A DNA stretch of 64,000 nucleotides. Source: Dastarcus helophoroides (lineage: Eukaryota; Arthropoda; Insecta; Coleoptera; Bothrideridae). The first letter of the stretch is position 1; each line of letters opens with the position of its first letter. The notes under the pieces are model-generated. The model saw only the letters and a list, made by a program, of their open reading frames with translations, was not told the DNA's origin and made no database searches. Location: assembly GCA_028583605.1 (NCBI GenBank), contig CM053327.1:14185629-14249628 (forward strand). The letters are read 5' to 3'. Below are positions 44,998-57,404 of this stretch, in pieces. The translations under genes and the position numbers were made by a program.

Positions 44998-46040
44998 TAG
45001 ATGCTAACTCGGCGATTTAAGTGGTGAAACCACCTCCTAAAAGTAACTCCAGAAGACAGTTTTTCTTTAATAACTCAAAAATAAATTAGAATTTATTGAT
45101 GAGACAAATAGTATGTTATTTTTCATAAGAATGCCCTCTTGAAAACATATTACTTTTGCCAAAAAGTTACATCCTCTACTTTTTATGGGGGTGAGTTTGA
45201 TTGTTTTTCTTATATATCAACTTTTAAGCAACTGAATTTCATTAAATTTCGCAAATTTCATTAAGCAAATTAAAAAATAAAATTAACCTGTCCCGGGGTT
45301 TTGCAAAAACAATCATTAAAAGGGGGGGTGATTTACTCCTTGGGTTAATTTTTTTCTGTACAGTGATATGGAAAACAAATCACAAAATATATTTCCAATT
45401 TTATTCCTATAGTGATTATTTTAACATATAATTTGCATTAACAGTGAAATAACGTAACACCCTATTTTTATGACGCTTGGAGAGCCCCATGGATTTGATC
45501 ATTATTACATTTATTTTTTTACCTTCAGCTTATTATATGTTGATATTTTATCAAAATAATGTATCAACATTTTTTTTAGATGCTAAATTTGTGATTTAGG
45601 TGGTGAACTCCCCTCTCCTAAATATAATCCTCAAAAAGAGTTATTTTTTAATATCTCAATAAATTGCAATTTTTTTACTGAAACCATTGGTACGTTATTT
45701 CCCATAAGAATGTGCTTTTAAGAGCTTATAACTTATGCCAGAGGATTGCAACCCCTAATTTTTATGGGGGTGGGTTTAATTTCTTTTCTTGTATATCAAC
45801 TTTTAAACAACTGAATTTTATTGAATTTTGCAATGTCATTAAGAAAATTAAAAAATATAATTGACCTGTTAGGGGCTTAAAAAAATTGTTGGAAAGAATG
45901 ATTTACCCCTAGGGTTATTTTTTTCTGTAGAGTGATAAGAATAATTAGGCACTACATATGGTTTTACCTTTATTGCTATAATGCTTTTTTTGACATATAT
46001 TTTGCATTAAAAGTAAAACTCTTACCTTTATGAGGGTTGG
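44998..46040. repeat. Tandem duplication with 580-bp period
   Basis: TAGATGCTAACTCGGCGATTTAAGTGGTGAA at 44998 and its variant at 45578 begin two colinear copies that share ATAAGAATG(C/T)(C/G), TTTTTATGGGGGTG(A/G)GTTT, TATATCAACTTTTAA and CTG(T)A(C/G)AGTGATA words. Copies are clearly diverged. No ORF; class unknown. Confidence 0.75.
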
Positions 46041-46925
46041 CAACGGGATTGATCATAACCAGACTGCGAGTCAAAACATTAGTTTCCTCCTATTAAAATT
46101 TGCTCAACGCGCCAGAAGAAGTTTTCATTTCAAATACTAAAAATATTAAGTACAAACTGGTAATTTTGATGTATACATTTTTATGTATATTTTTAATTTT
46201 GAAAATTAGCTTTCAAATATTAATTTTTTACCTAAAATTTCGACTTCCAAGTCGAATTTTTGATTTTAAATTTAAATTTTCGAATTTGTTTCCAAAACTT
46301 AAAAAATATATTTTCCAAAATTTCGAGATTATATTCGAAATTTTAAATTAAATTCGACTGGGAAGTTTTCAGATCTAGATTACGAGAAAAAAGTCTGTAT
46401 CTATAGCTTAAAGTCATAATGTTGTAAATACATATCTAATAGAAATTCTAAATTCAGTATTAAACTAAAAATGTGTGAACATTAAAATTTCAAGATTAAA
46501 ATTAAAAGAGTAAATTATGAAATGACTTGAAAAAAATCGAATATCGAAAAAATTTGATGTTTTTATTTTTAAATTTCAAGATATCCAATTTGAGAAAAAC
46601 CTCTAAATTGATCATATTTTCTTTTCAAATTTTTAGGTTCCAATTTTTTCCTATATTTCAAAAAATTTAATAGTCTTGGAAGCTGGAGACAGAAGTGAAA
46701 ACTTAAAACTAGGAAATAATAGTGTCTATGTAGTGTAGTTCGAATCTACACCAGTGAAAAACTCAGAATATGGGAAATACCTTAAAATAAATGCTGTCAA
46801 ACTGATTTATCCCTTTATATTTGTGGTTTGGATATTTGTAGACGTGTGGAAACAAATCTAATATTTATTGATAATGATATTACTTACACATAAACTTTAC
46901 ACACTTTTTACTTATTGCATCTTCA
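46041..46925. other. Degenerate AT tract
   Basis: AAATTT/TTTCGA words to about 46.70 kb, then plain AT-rich DNA. No gene. Confidence 0.4.
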
Positions 46926-47040
46926 ACATCTTATTAGTAGACCGGATTATATTCAACATAAAAATCTTGAAATATGCATGCAAATATTCAAGCAAAATGT
47001 TTAAAATATGCACGAAAAGTGTCAAAATATGCAACTTTAA
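46926..47040. repeat. ATATGCACGAAAA repeat, shared with 56.66-56.74 kb
   Basis: AGACCGG(A/T)...TTAAAATATGCACGAAAA(G/A)TGTCAAAATATGCA occurs here and at 56664-56730 in the same orientation, so it is a dispersed repeat end of unknown class. Confidence 0.6.
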
Positions 47041-47275
47041 ATAATAATGATGTTTATTTAAACAATTTTGCCTCTGATTTAAATAATTTTTCTTTTCTTT
47101 TGAACAAAATTGCTTCTTATTTGAATAGGTTTGATTCTAATTTGAACTCTGCTATTAATTTAAATAAGTTTGCTTCTAGTGTGAACAAATTGTTTCCAAT
47201 TTAAATAGGTTTGCTTTTAATTTGTACAAATTTGCTGAGAGTTTGAACAAATTTGCTTCGAATTTTGACAAAATT
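47041..47275. repeat. Degenerate 21-bp minisatellite
   Basis: About eleven units of a 21-bp motif close to AATTTGAACAAATTTGCTTCT. Read in one plus frame they give heptads of the form LNxFASx. There is no start, splice or upstream frame that would make this a protein, so I call it a repeat. Confidence 0.8.
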
Positions 47276-47289
47276 ATAGTATTGCCTAC

Positions 47290-48484
47290 CATTTAAAAGT
47301 TGTTCCTGAAATTTGGTTTTTTCTCTCAAAATCTGGTTGTATAAATTTCAAAATTTCCTGTTAATTTGTGTATTTAATTTTGTTGTACTTTTCTTGAAAA
47401 TTAAACTTTTCTACAAATTTTGGGTTTCATATTAAAATTTTTAAACTCAAATGTCTTAGAATTTTATCTATTAATGGAATGAGAATTAAAATCGAAATTC
47501 TCAGTAAAATAAAATAGAAATTTTGAAATAAAAAGAGAAAAATTCAAAAGAAGCTTAGTTTTTGCAAAAAAATCCTTTTTTCTTTTTTTGTGACTGTAAT
47601 TTTGAAATTTTCGATATTTTTCCGAAAATTTTCAAAGAAAAATTACATAATTTATGTATTTTGTTCCAAACTTGATTTCAATTTTTTGGAAATTTACCTT
47701 TGATGTTTATCTTTTTTTCTTCAATAAATGTTTGATTGAAACCAAGAAGTTTGTAGGTTTTTTTAGAAATTTTTACTTTATTTTCGATATTTCATCTTTA
47801 TTCGAATTTGGTTTTTTTAAATTCTTAGGTTTTTGATAATCGTAAAATGCCCTTTTGAAAAATATTTTCTGAAAATTCAAGTTCAAAAATTTAAATACAA
47901 ATCTTGTACCCTGAAATCAAGAAAAATTTGTATTTCAATTTTTGAAGATAATCAAGGACCAGTCCGTTCCATCAAATTTCAAGTTCGACTTCAAAAGCAT
48001 ACTTCATGTTTTCAATTTTTCGTCTTTTGGTCCTTCTGATTTGTTTTAATTTTCTATATTTCAGCTTTTCAAAATTTATTTTTGTTGTTGTTATTTTTAT
48101 TGGCTTATGGAAACTAAAAGACTATCAATGGTTGTTTTTGTTGCAAATTGGTCAATACTACATTATACTGAGTGTTTACAAATCAGAGTCCTATCCCCGG
48201 ATTTATGATCCTCTATTAGGAAAACGACCCATCAAAATTCCCATAAACCCTACATTATTTTGCTGCATTTTTATAGAACTATCCAAATATGTAAAAATAT
48301 ACAGAATGTTCTATTTAAAAAAAGTTTGTTTAAATCAACACTCTGTATATGACTAGTACAATAAAATGAAAATTATTTTAAAATCTGCTCCCTATAGATG
48401 TACACCACTGGACAAAATTTTATTTTGATATCTTCTCAGGCTTAGGAGCTTCCGTCCACGCACCAACGGTGGACCCTATACACT
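47290..48484. other. AT tract with a Penelope-type end fragment at 47895-47990
   Basis: AAATTT/TTTC words fill most of it. 47895-47990 carries AATTTTTGAAGATAA(T)CAAGGACCAGTCC, the inverse of sequence at 61830-61880. No gene is supported; the 116-codon ORF at 48006-48356 is compositional. Confidence 0.4.
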
Positions 48485-50215
48485 ATGGGTCAGTACACGA
48501 TTTCGGTCTGCTATAACGTGTGAAGAACAAGGAACATATCAAAATTCTGTAAGGAAAGAGAAGGATAGTATGATTTACACTATTTCAATGTGTTGTTCGA
48601 TAGGCGCGCTTATCAAATCATGACCACGCATTCAGCTGCAAACTGCAGACCTGTCTTGTAGATATTGCATCAGTACCTTATCGGAGCTCGATAAAAGAGT
48701 GTCACTTTAATGGGAAATACATCTTTACATATTAATTGATTCTACAATTATTTTCACACCCTAAAAAGTATGAAAATAATTGCAGATATTTTACGATTTT
48801 GTTTTCTTTAATCAACCCGGTCTGACGAAAAATAAAACAAAAATTCTAAAAGATAAATGAACTCTGTGTAAAAATAATCACCCGGTGTGATGACAATCTA
48901 AACTAAAAACTTAAAAAATGATTCAACAAAAAAAATGGAAGAAAAAATGCCTACGTAATAAGTGGTGCAAAAATGTCCCCTCTTTGTATTTCGCAATAAC
49001 CTAATCTGTCGTAAAATTCAGTTCTTACGCGTGCCAACATCTCAGGGGAAATATTATCTAGGACTTCTACAATTCGGGCCCGTAAATGATCTAAATTACG
49101 TGGTCTTTCTTGTACGTGTCCATAAATTATTTGTTTTAGATATCCCCAAAGGAAGAACTCGTTAGGTGATAAATCGGGGGATCGAGGCGGCCACTTGATT
49201 GTGCCCCTTGAACTAATAAGACGCTGCGGAAATGTGGTTTCCAAGAAAATTCTCACACGTTGAGCATTATGGGCTGGACAACTATCTTGTTGAAACCACA
49301 CATCCTCAAAGTTAATGTTCAATGCCTGAACAGCCGGAATTATTTTATTGCGGAGCATAGTTAAATATTTGTCAGCAGTTGGGTTTCCATTTATGAAAAA
49401 TGGCCCAATAATGGAATCTCCTAACATACCAGCCCAAACATTTACCTTCTCAGGGTTCTGGAAGGGTAGGAATACTCAAATGCTTATTTTCCCTAGACCA
49501 ATACCGAATTATTTGACGGCTGTGGTGTCTACAAAGAAAAAAGATGATTCATCGGTAAACAATACGTGAGTTAAGAAATTTCCATCGACATCAACTTTTT
49601 CTCTCAGAGACTCACAAAACTCAAGACCTTTGTATCGATGTTCAGGAAATATCTCTCTTGGGTTTCAGATACGGTATAACACTTGTACCCATTTCTTTTC
49701 AAAATATTTCGCACTGTTCGCGATGGCACATTAACTTCTTCTGCGATCTGCTTACTAGAACAAGATTCATTTGCTTCGACAAATAGACATACAGCTACCT
49801 CCTTAGCCATTCTTTGTCGGATAATGGCATGTCCCCTTCAGGTTGACGCGCTTCCAAACAACACTTGTTATTACAACCAGTTATGCATCCCGATTTTTCA
49901 AATTTGTGGACGATATTTAACACCGGCTTTGCATCAGGTATTGGTCGGTCTTCGTAGAAAAAAGCGAATTGCCCAACGACTTCTTCAGCGCTCTGGGAGG
50001 TTAAATACCACTTAATAATTAACACTTTTTCTTCTGACTCGAAAAACGATAACACCCCTAATTGGGCAATACATCATAATTTCGGTCAGCTCGACGTGTA
50101 AAGACAAATTAGTTATTCGAATTCTGTAAGAAGATGGTTAGGAGTGGAAATTGTTGGACGATTTAAAAAATTTGATACTGCTCGACAGAATCGCTTATCA
50201 AATCATGAGAACCCA
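48485..50215 (-). mobile_element. Mariner-like element flanked by direct repeats
   Basis: About 155 bp beginning GGGTCAGTACACGATTTCGGTC at 48485 recur at 50062 (GGGCAATACATCATAATTTCGGTC) in the same orientation and end alike in CGCTTATCAAATCATGA (48608-48624 and 50191-50207). A broken transposase gene lies between them. Direct rather than inverted end repeats are unusual for this superfamily, so these may be subterminal repeats or ends of two tandem copies. Confidence 0.65.
48951..50055 (-). pseudogene. Tc1/mariner-superfamily transposase, several frameshifts
   Basis: The order on the minus strand is a first helix-turn-helix region (SEEKVLIIKWYLTSQSAEEV, IVHKFEKSG); a second one (AEEVNVPSRTVRNILKRNGYK); the first catalytic Asp in LFTDESSFF near 49.56 kb; RYWSREN in another frame; VNVWAG; the second Asp in WFQQDSCPAHNA; and the PPRSPDLSPNEFFLWGYLK block. 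The last 158 codons are open. Counting from the second Asp, the third acidic position is Glu (NEFF), 41 residues on; relatives I know with this FFLWGYLK block have Asp there (DD41D). At least four frame breaks or stops show it is dead. Confidence 0.88.
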
Positions 50216-53129
50216 GGCGTCCGCATTTCGAGTTTATATTCGAAATTCTACTCTCCTAAAATTATGACCTTAAGACGTAGACTTTTTTTGTGATCTCATT
50301 TTTTTTCAAGTGTCAAGACAATCATTTAAACTTAAAATTTTAATTTTCATTTAAAAAAATGACTTATAATATAACTTATTTTTGAAAGTTTGACTGAAAA
50401 TTCGGAAGTTCGAATTGAAAATCGAAATTTCAGAAACCATTCTTAACGAATTTCAAAAACAAGATTAAAAGTTTGAATTTAATGTAAAAAGGCGACTTTG
50501 AAATATAAAATTTAAGTAAAAAAATAAATAAATAAAATTTAGAGTAATTAATAAGGAATTTTATAAGAAAGTAAAAGTGCCTAAAAGAATTTGAAATTTA
50601 TTCTCAAAATATTAAAATTATAATAGTTTTAACTCTAAATCTTTTGTTTTTTATTTTTATAACATTTAAAATTTTTCCAAAATTTTGATTTTTCCAGAAA
50701 CTTTTTTTATCAAAATTTCAAATTTTTTCTCAAATTTTTAAAGTAACCTTTTCTCATATTTGTCGCAATTTTAAAATTGCAACAACATTTAAAAGTTAAG
50801 TTTAAAAATTGAAAAAAATTCGACTTTTAAGTCGAAAATTCATAATTCATTTTTAATTTAATGTTCAAATTTCGAGAAAAAAGAAGAATTTCCATAAAAA
50901 GTTCAGCAATTTCCCCCTAAAAAATGTCTAAGTGTTGAATGTTTTCTTGATTGAAATATAATATTTTTTTTGTTTTTAATTTGGAGTTTAGATTTTAAGA
51001 AATGAAAAGTTTAAATTTTTACTTCCAAATTCAATCTTTTTTTCTAGAAATTCGAATTAAAGGTGAAAATTTTAAGTCAAAAAATAAAAATCTAAAATTA
51101 AATCTTCAAATTTAAATAACTTATGAAATTTCAGAGAAAACTCGCAATTTCTAGAATATTTATATTTTAAAAAAGGATGCTTTATCGAAAATTACACTTT
51201 TTTTTTGTTAAAATTTTCAGCCTAAACTCAAATTTCTCAACTCCAGAAATGTGTTTAAACATTTCTGATTTTTCAACGAATTGTGTATTTTTCTCAGATT
51301 TTTTCTTTTTTTTACAAAATGTTCCCTTTATAAATTCAAAGTTGCAGGAATAGCAACCAAAGTTTGTATTTAAATTCGATAAATATCAGTTTTAAAATCT
51401 GAAATTTAGACTTCAAATTTCAAAGAAAAAAGTAAAATTTTATACATTATTCGACTAATGTTGGTTTATTTTAATTATTTTCTCCAAAGTTTTATTTTTT
51501 CTGGAAATTTATAGTTTTTCATTTTGAGAAAAAACTCGGAATTTCTGTATTTAAATATCGACACATAAACAATTGCCGCTGTTATTAACAAATAAAGATT
51601 TGAAAAAAGCAGGTTTTTCTCAATTTTTTCCAAAACATAGCTAGTAAAATTCTTTTTTATTATGTTATTAAATATTAATTCAAAAATTTGACCAATTGAC
51701 GAAATCATCTAAACGTGTAAAAGAAAAAAATTCTGCTAGAAAAAATTGATTTCATTGATTTTGCATAAAATTTTAGATTAGCAATTATTAAATTAGAGTT
51801 GCTTATATGTTTTTTCCTTCGCTGAGGTTTTATGGCAATTATACTTAATATGATTATAATTTTGCGATATGTTTAATTGTTATAATCAATCTGGTAATTA
51901 TTAATTCTTCAAACCATGAAAAACCTAAAAAAGTTAAATTTCTTAGAAGTTTGGATAGTACATTTAATATCTAAATTATAATGTTAGGACATTGCAAGTT
52001 TTCCTATTAAGTACACAACTTAATCTTGCCATAAGATCTCCACAAAAGGAAATTACTTTAGTAGCTTTTATTTAACAATTAACTAATTACCAGACTTCGG
52101 ACTTAAACGACATCTTTAGAAACCTTATAAATTAACAAAAGACCCATTTTATGTAAAATTAATGAAAACACTTTTCTTCGGCCGATAACGAAGCGTGTAA
52201 CAAAGTAGCGCTTGGAGTCGCAATTAATCTTCAATTTTGTTCTCAAAGTACGGAACATTTTCAAAATATTTTTTTTTTCAAAAGTTTTATTTTTTTGTCG
52301 AGTTTTATTCAAACATTTTGCTAAAAATTCCTCTTTTTTTGCTGGAAGTTATTTCCTAAATTCTGAGTATTAAATTTATACTTTTTTATTATTTTCAATA
52401 AAACTAAATGTATACGCTAGTTTGTCTCTTTGGGGAGATTTTTCCTTTATTTTTAAAATTTTACTAAACTTTTTTTCGCAAAATTCCTAGTTATTATTTT
52501 AAATTTTTACTTTTTCTCTTAAATTGTTGGCATAAACTCAAAACTTCGTTTTTTTTCAAGAGATTAAAAAATTTTTTTTGAAGTTCCACTATTTTTGAGT
52601 GTTAACTGAAAAAACTAGATACTTCGGTTTTTTCCGCGAATTTTTGACTAACATTTTTGGATTACTGTCACAATTTAAGGAACACACATAAAGATACACA
52701 TAAATGAATTACCATGTGGCATCTCTGCCGATTTAGTTTCTCTTTCCGTCTTGCCTCATATCAGAAGTTTGCTTTGTCGTTTTCATTGGCAAGCAGACCG
52801 AAATAGTGTACTTGCCGATACTGTATTAAGAAGATACATTCGAAATGGCGAGAAAAGAATTTTTTAAAATTGTATGTGATATAGCACATTACACTTTTAT
52901 TGTAGACGCAAAATGTTAAAAGATGGAGGAGGTGCACAAAATATAAAAATAAATAAGTAACAAATATACGTTTGTATTATTATTACTTTTTCCATAAAAT
53001 TCTGTATTATTTTTAAGTGTGGCATATTGTTTATAGCTTATTCTGAAAAATATTATAATCAGCCGAAAAAAAGTTCGCAACCCTACCAAAGACTTCCCTT
53101 GTGTGACACTGCCTGCCGTAGAATGAGAA
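50216..53129. other. Long degenerate AT tract
   Basis: 50.22-51.77 and 52.29-52.66 kb are quasi-repetitive AAATTT/GAAA/TTTC DNA; the rest is plain AT-rich. No ORF, RNA or element end was recognised. Confidence 0.45.
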
Positions 53130-54330
53130 TTTAAAGAAATGATATTAAAAACTTCGCTTTACTTAAATCTCTACTGTAAACACCAGCTCGAGAATTATTT
53201 TATGAAACTTTTGCCGTATTTTCATCTTCTTCAAATACTCCAGCACTTAATAATGACAAAAAGCTCTTTAAACATTCAATCCTGCTTTAAAGAGGCGGTC
53301 GAAATTAAAACGTGGACCGCTCTTTTTTTAACCAAATTTACGCTTTCCGACTAAAGGGATGATAGCGTGAGCACTTGAGCTTTTCGGTGAATTGTTTTAA
53401 GCTTGCGTCAAATATTTACGCATTGTTATCAGTGATTACCGAACTGATTACATAGTTACGCTACGGATTTAATCAAATGCCATATTGTCGAGCATTTTTC
53501 CGAATAGAGATGGATTAATTCAATTGTCTGTTATGCCGATAACATATGTTCGGAGTATTTAAGGCGAAATCTCCTTTAATTTGTTCCGGTTATTGAAAAA
53601 ATTGTACTGCGCCTCGCAATTCGAATCGCATACCAAATCTAACTCTTTACACAATCAATAACTGGTTCGGATTTAAATTCATTCTCTGTGTACGAATATT
53701 GTTAACTTGAATTAGTAGTGCAGAAAATTTGATGTAACAACGATTGTGATCTTTTGTAGTTAATTTGACATACTATCGTCTAATTAAAATGACATTTAAT
53801 CGAAACTGATGCATTATCCTGGGAGGGAGCGTGGGTGCACATCGTCCATTATTCCCCCATAATATCCACTAAAAGCATAAAATTATGGCATCGACTTTTT
53901 TAAAATGACCCAGTTATCCTAAGGCGATGCGGTACGCCCACGTCGAAGTCGCCCCAAACGCTCGACAGATAGCTAGATACATAAAACTTAAAGCCGTTCC
54001 CGTTATGTTGTTTACTTTGTGCTCAGTTAAAAGAAATATATCGCCGTACCGCTTCTAATAAGTGAACTAAATATTAGCTCGCTCGAATCATTTAAATAAA
54101 AAAGCAGTAAGACCCTATAATATACCCCCTACGTTATTGGCAACTTTTCAGAAGTAATATCGCATGAGACCCGCACAAGTGGGTGTTTAGCTGTCTCGAT
54201 ACACTGGCTGAAATGCCGTTCGGTTTTATTAAATTAATGGGGATGTAAGTCCCGCGATTTACCTTCAAGATATTTTTTGTAAGGCAAGTTCGGTTTGGCC
54301 GCCTACGTAGTAGTACTTTCATTTTTGATT
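53130..54330. promoter_or_regulatory. Repeat-free island with Hox-like words, candidate regulatory DNA
   Basis: About 1.2 kb with more balanced composition and no recognised repeat. 53.80-53.95 kb has CATAAAATTATGG and nearby TTAAAATGACCCAG words that resemble homeodomain-type sites, and 53.92-53.98 kb is rich in CG. No ORF has a signature. The regulatory call is inference. Confidence 0.3.
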
Positions 54331-55129
54331 AATAATATTCTCCATTAAATTAACTATTCCAAACAGAAGGTCAACCTATTAAAATCTCTGAAAAGGTGGC
54401 ATCGATCCGAGATAGAAGTTTCAGATTATTTTACATCTATCAAATTTATTGAGTAAAATATTTAGAGCCGTTTCTGTCTTTACATTTTGAATATATATAG
54501 GTAATCCGTCTATCTTTTGATATTTAAAAGTATTATAAGTTATTGGAAAGTTGCCAAAAAAAATAAGGTTAATTTTTAAAAAATTAGTAAGAAGTCGGTA
54601 ATTGAACTCGGAACTCTGATTTCACGGTGGAGTATACTACTGGTCACCTAATGACAAACATGATTATTGCACACCACAACGACGATGGAGAATTCTTTTA
54701 TTATCGACTAAGGCAACAAACTCGAATTTTTGCGATGAATATAATTACCTATGTATATTTCCGATCATTTTGCAGTAAAGAACTGAAATATGGCGTTTTG
54801 AAAAAATGAGACCTCTCTTTAAACAATAACAACATTTGTTGTTTTTTTAATCCTTATTATTCTCCTAAAGTAGCCATCGAAAAGCATGTATTTCCGGTAG
54901 TTGCACGTACATATCTGATCATGTTGTAGGCTATAGGGCACAATTGTTTACCAAGGTTCTTATTTCTATCGATTCAAATTTCTCAGAATAGATCTTATTG
55001 ATTTTGGAAACGATTGGTCAAATAGTTTAATTTAATTAAAGAAAAACACAATTTCGTAAATTCTTGACCTCAAGTCCTTGTAACTTTTAGACACATTATA
55101 GGTCAAATTCTTCTCAATGCAATGTAAAA
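54331..55129. other. Intergenic, no gene recognised
   Basis: AT-rich DNA with only a short ORF (54627-54809) lacking any motif. Confidence 0.35.
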
Positions 55130-56243
55130 GATAAGAAAGTGATGGAAAAGGTAATCAACATTGAGATTTTCAAATATCTGGAGAAGAATAGAATCATCTC
55201 GGACAGGTAATTTGGTTTCAAACAACAAGCTCAACTGGCGATGTACTGGTATATGGTACTCATATCTGTAACTCAGCTATGGAAAAACATGGTGGCATTA
55301 GGATATCTGGTACCGATCTCTTCAAGCCAAATTTAAATCTTATAGTCTTCCTCCAGGACTCTGTCATTTAATATCCAATTTTCTCACTGACAGATCTCTG
55401 CAGGTCGTCGTCTATGGCATCTTATCCGAGACATTTGCAATTAAAGCTGGGGTACCTTAGGGGTCTGTCCTGTCTCCTAATTTGTTTCTTTCACACATAA
55501 ACGATCTCTTAGCTTCAACTTCCAATCCTATGTACAGCTACGCAGATGATAGTAGCCTGGTGTCATCTTTTTTCCCCGACAAACCATTATCCGTCTCTGC
55601 TTCAGATCGACTAAGGTAACCCAAATACAGATAATTAATCGAAATCTCGAATTTATTCTAGAATGGGGTAGAAAAAATCTGGTTGACTTCAATGCTTTAA
55701 AAAATTCAGGCCGCGGTTTTCGCTAAGAAAACATCAAGGGATAATGGAACAAACATAGTAATGGATGGTAAAATACTCCCGATGGGATCTAATTTGTCTA
55801 TCCTAGGAGTGGATTTGAATACTCACTTTTCTTGGGACGATCATGTACAAGTCCGCCTCTCAGAAGCTAGCTATCTTTTTAGAGCTAAAAAGTACTTCAC
55901 ATTTCATCAGCTACTTGCACTATACAAAGCTCAAGTTAGGCCAACACTAGAATACTGTTTTCAAGTACTATCATGGGAGATGCTAGCAGGAACTAATACG
56001 ATAGATCCCCCAAGGGCAAGATTTTTAAGGGATACAAGACATTCGGAGAGAGCAAATTCCTGTTTGGTCCAGCTTGATACAGTGAGGACTTCCATCTACG
56101 GAGGCTCTTTTTTCCATAGAACTTCCAAGTTATGGAACTCGTTACGGAACGAAATTTTCCCCAAAAATCTCTACCTATCCTTGTTTAAGAAGGCGGTACA
56201 CCGCCATCTATCCTTGTTTCCGCATCCTAGTCGCAGGCTTTGA
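55130..56243 (+). pseudogene. LINE (jockey/CR1-type) reverse transcriptase remnant with internal deletion
   Basis: In order: VMEKVINIEIFKYLEKNRII..DR then a stop where Gln is expected before FGF; SLPPGLCHLISNFLTDRSLQ; GVP then a stop, GSVLSP(N)LFLSHINDLL; the catalytic box YSYADDSS near 55.54 kb; then an open 160-codon stretch (55761-56243) with SILGVDLNTHFSWDDHV, LYKAQVRPTLEYC and the C-terminal RTSIYGGSFFHRTSKLWNSL block, ending at TGA. Sequence between the LEYC and ARFLRDTRHS blocks is shortened. Several stops and frame changes precede it. No endonuclease part. Confidence 0.9.
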
Positions 56244-57402
56244 AGACGTAATGGGGTTGCCAGAGAGGGTAAGACAATTAATAATAAGAAGAATAATTTA
56301 ATGAAATGTTTTTTTCTTTTCATTGCATAAATTTTTTTTTGTATTCTTTATTCAAGTAATTCGTATATGGGGTATATCATACTTATGATAAGAGGACTGC
56401 CTATACCTTAACAAAAAACAATATTTCAGGCTTCCAATATTTATTGTTTTTCAAAGTAGGCAAAAAAGGGGGAACAGCGAACACCTAAGGGATATTTCAA
56501 ATATCACGAAAGAATTTTGCAGCACGCTTTTTTTCAATACTTATTCAGAATGTTCAACTATTTTACTAACTACTATTTAAGAGCAAAAAAAAACACTACC
56601 TGTTCGGCTTTACCCGACGTTGGTGAGGTAATGGCAAATTAGCCTAATTATCAGTTATAAGTAGAGACCGGTCTATATGCAATATAAAAAGCTTAAAATA
56701 TGCACGAAAAATGTCAAAATATGCATATTTAAATAGCAAGAAATGGTCATTTTTGGGTTTCTTTTATTTCAAAATCAGCATACAATTAGAACATTGTTAA
56801 ATAATATATCTCATATGAATAAATTATCAACTATATAAAATTATTTAAGATTTTGTTACTCTGACAAATATAAAAAATCAGATACTGCTTCAAATGTCCA
56901 GTACTAAGTGTCTTCGATTACTCAAAATATTTTTGTAAGAAAAAAGACCATTTTAAATCCACTGAGGTAAGTTTGCATTTTGTAATTTGATTACTCTGTT
57001 AGCATCTATTGTTCTTGACAAAAGTACACTTTAATAAAACTCTTTAATTTGACTCAAAACTAACAAAACTATGCTAACGCAATTTTTCAAAATGTTTGTA
57101 AACTTTATTTTAAGTTTATGTGAAAGTCCGTTGACCAATATGAAGCTCATTTGGCGAATTTTATTTATTAACTGAAGAGATACAGCCAAAGCCAAACCTC
57201 TAGTTTCAAGTCCTTGATATTCGCCCTATGTGGAAAAAATAAGTGTTAATCACAGTTATGATTTAGTCTGGTAAGATTATATTCATTAACTACCCCATAA
57301 AAAAACGTGAAAATATAGCGAAAATATGGATCATCACAAGATTTTAGTTGAAATATGCAACAACCGGAGATTGTGTGTGAAAAAAATTAGTGTGCCTGAA
57401 AG
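56244..57402. other. Intergenic with a repeat fragment at 56.66-56.74 kb
   Basis: Holds the second copy of the ATATGCACGAAAA repeat (56664-56730) and AT-rich DNA. TATGCAACAACCGG near 57352 resembles the far end of a similar element. No gene. Confidence 0.4.
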
Positions 57403-57404
57403 TA

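Noticed and set aside
47041..47275. Heptad-repeat protein (LNxFASx)
   Set aside because: Explained by a 21-bp minisatellite; no start, promoter or conserved frame outside the repeat.
48006..48356. 116-codon plus-strand ORF
   Set aside because: Composition of an AT tract; no recognisable domain or splice context.
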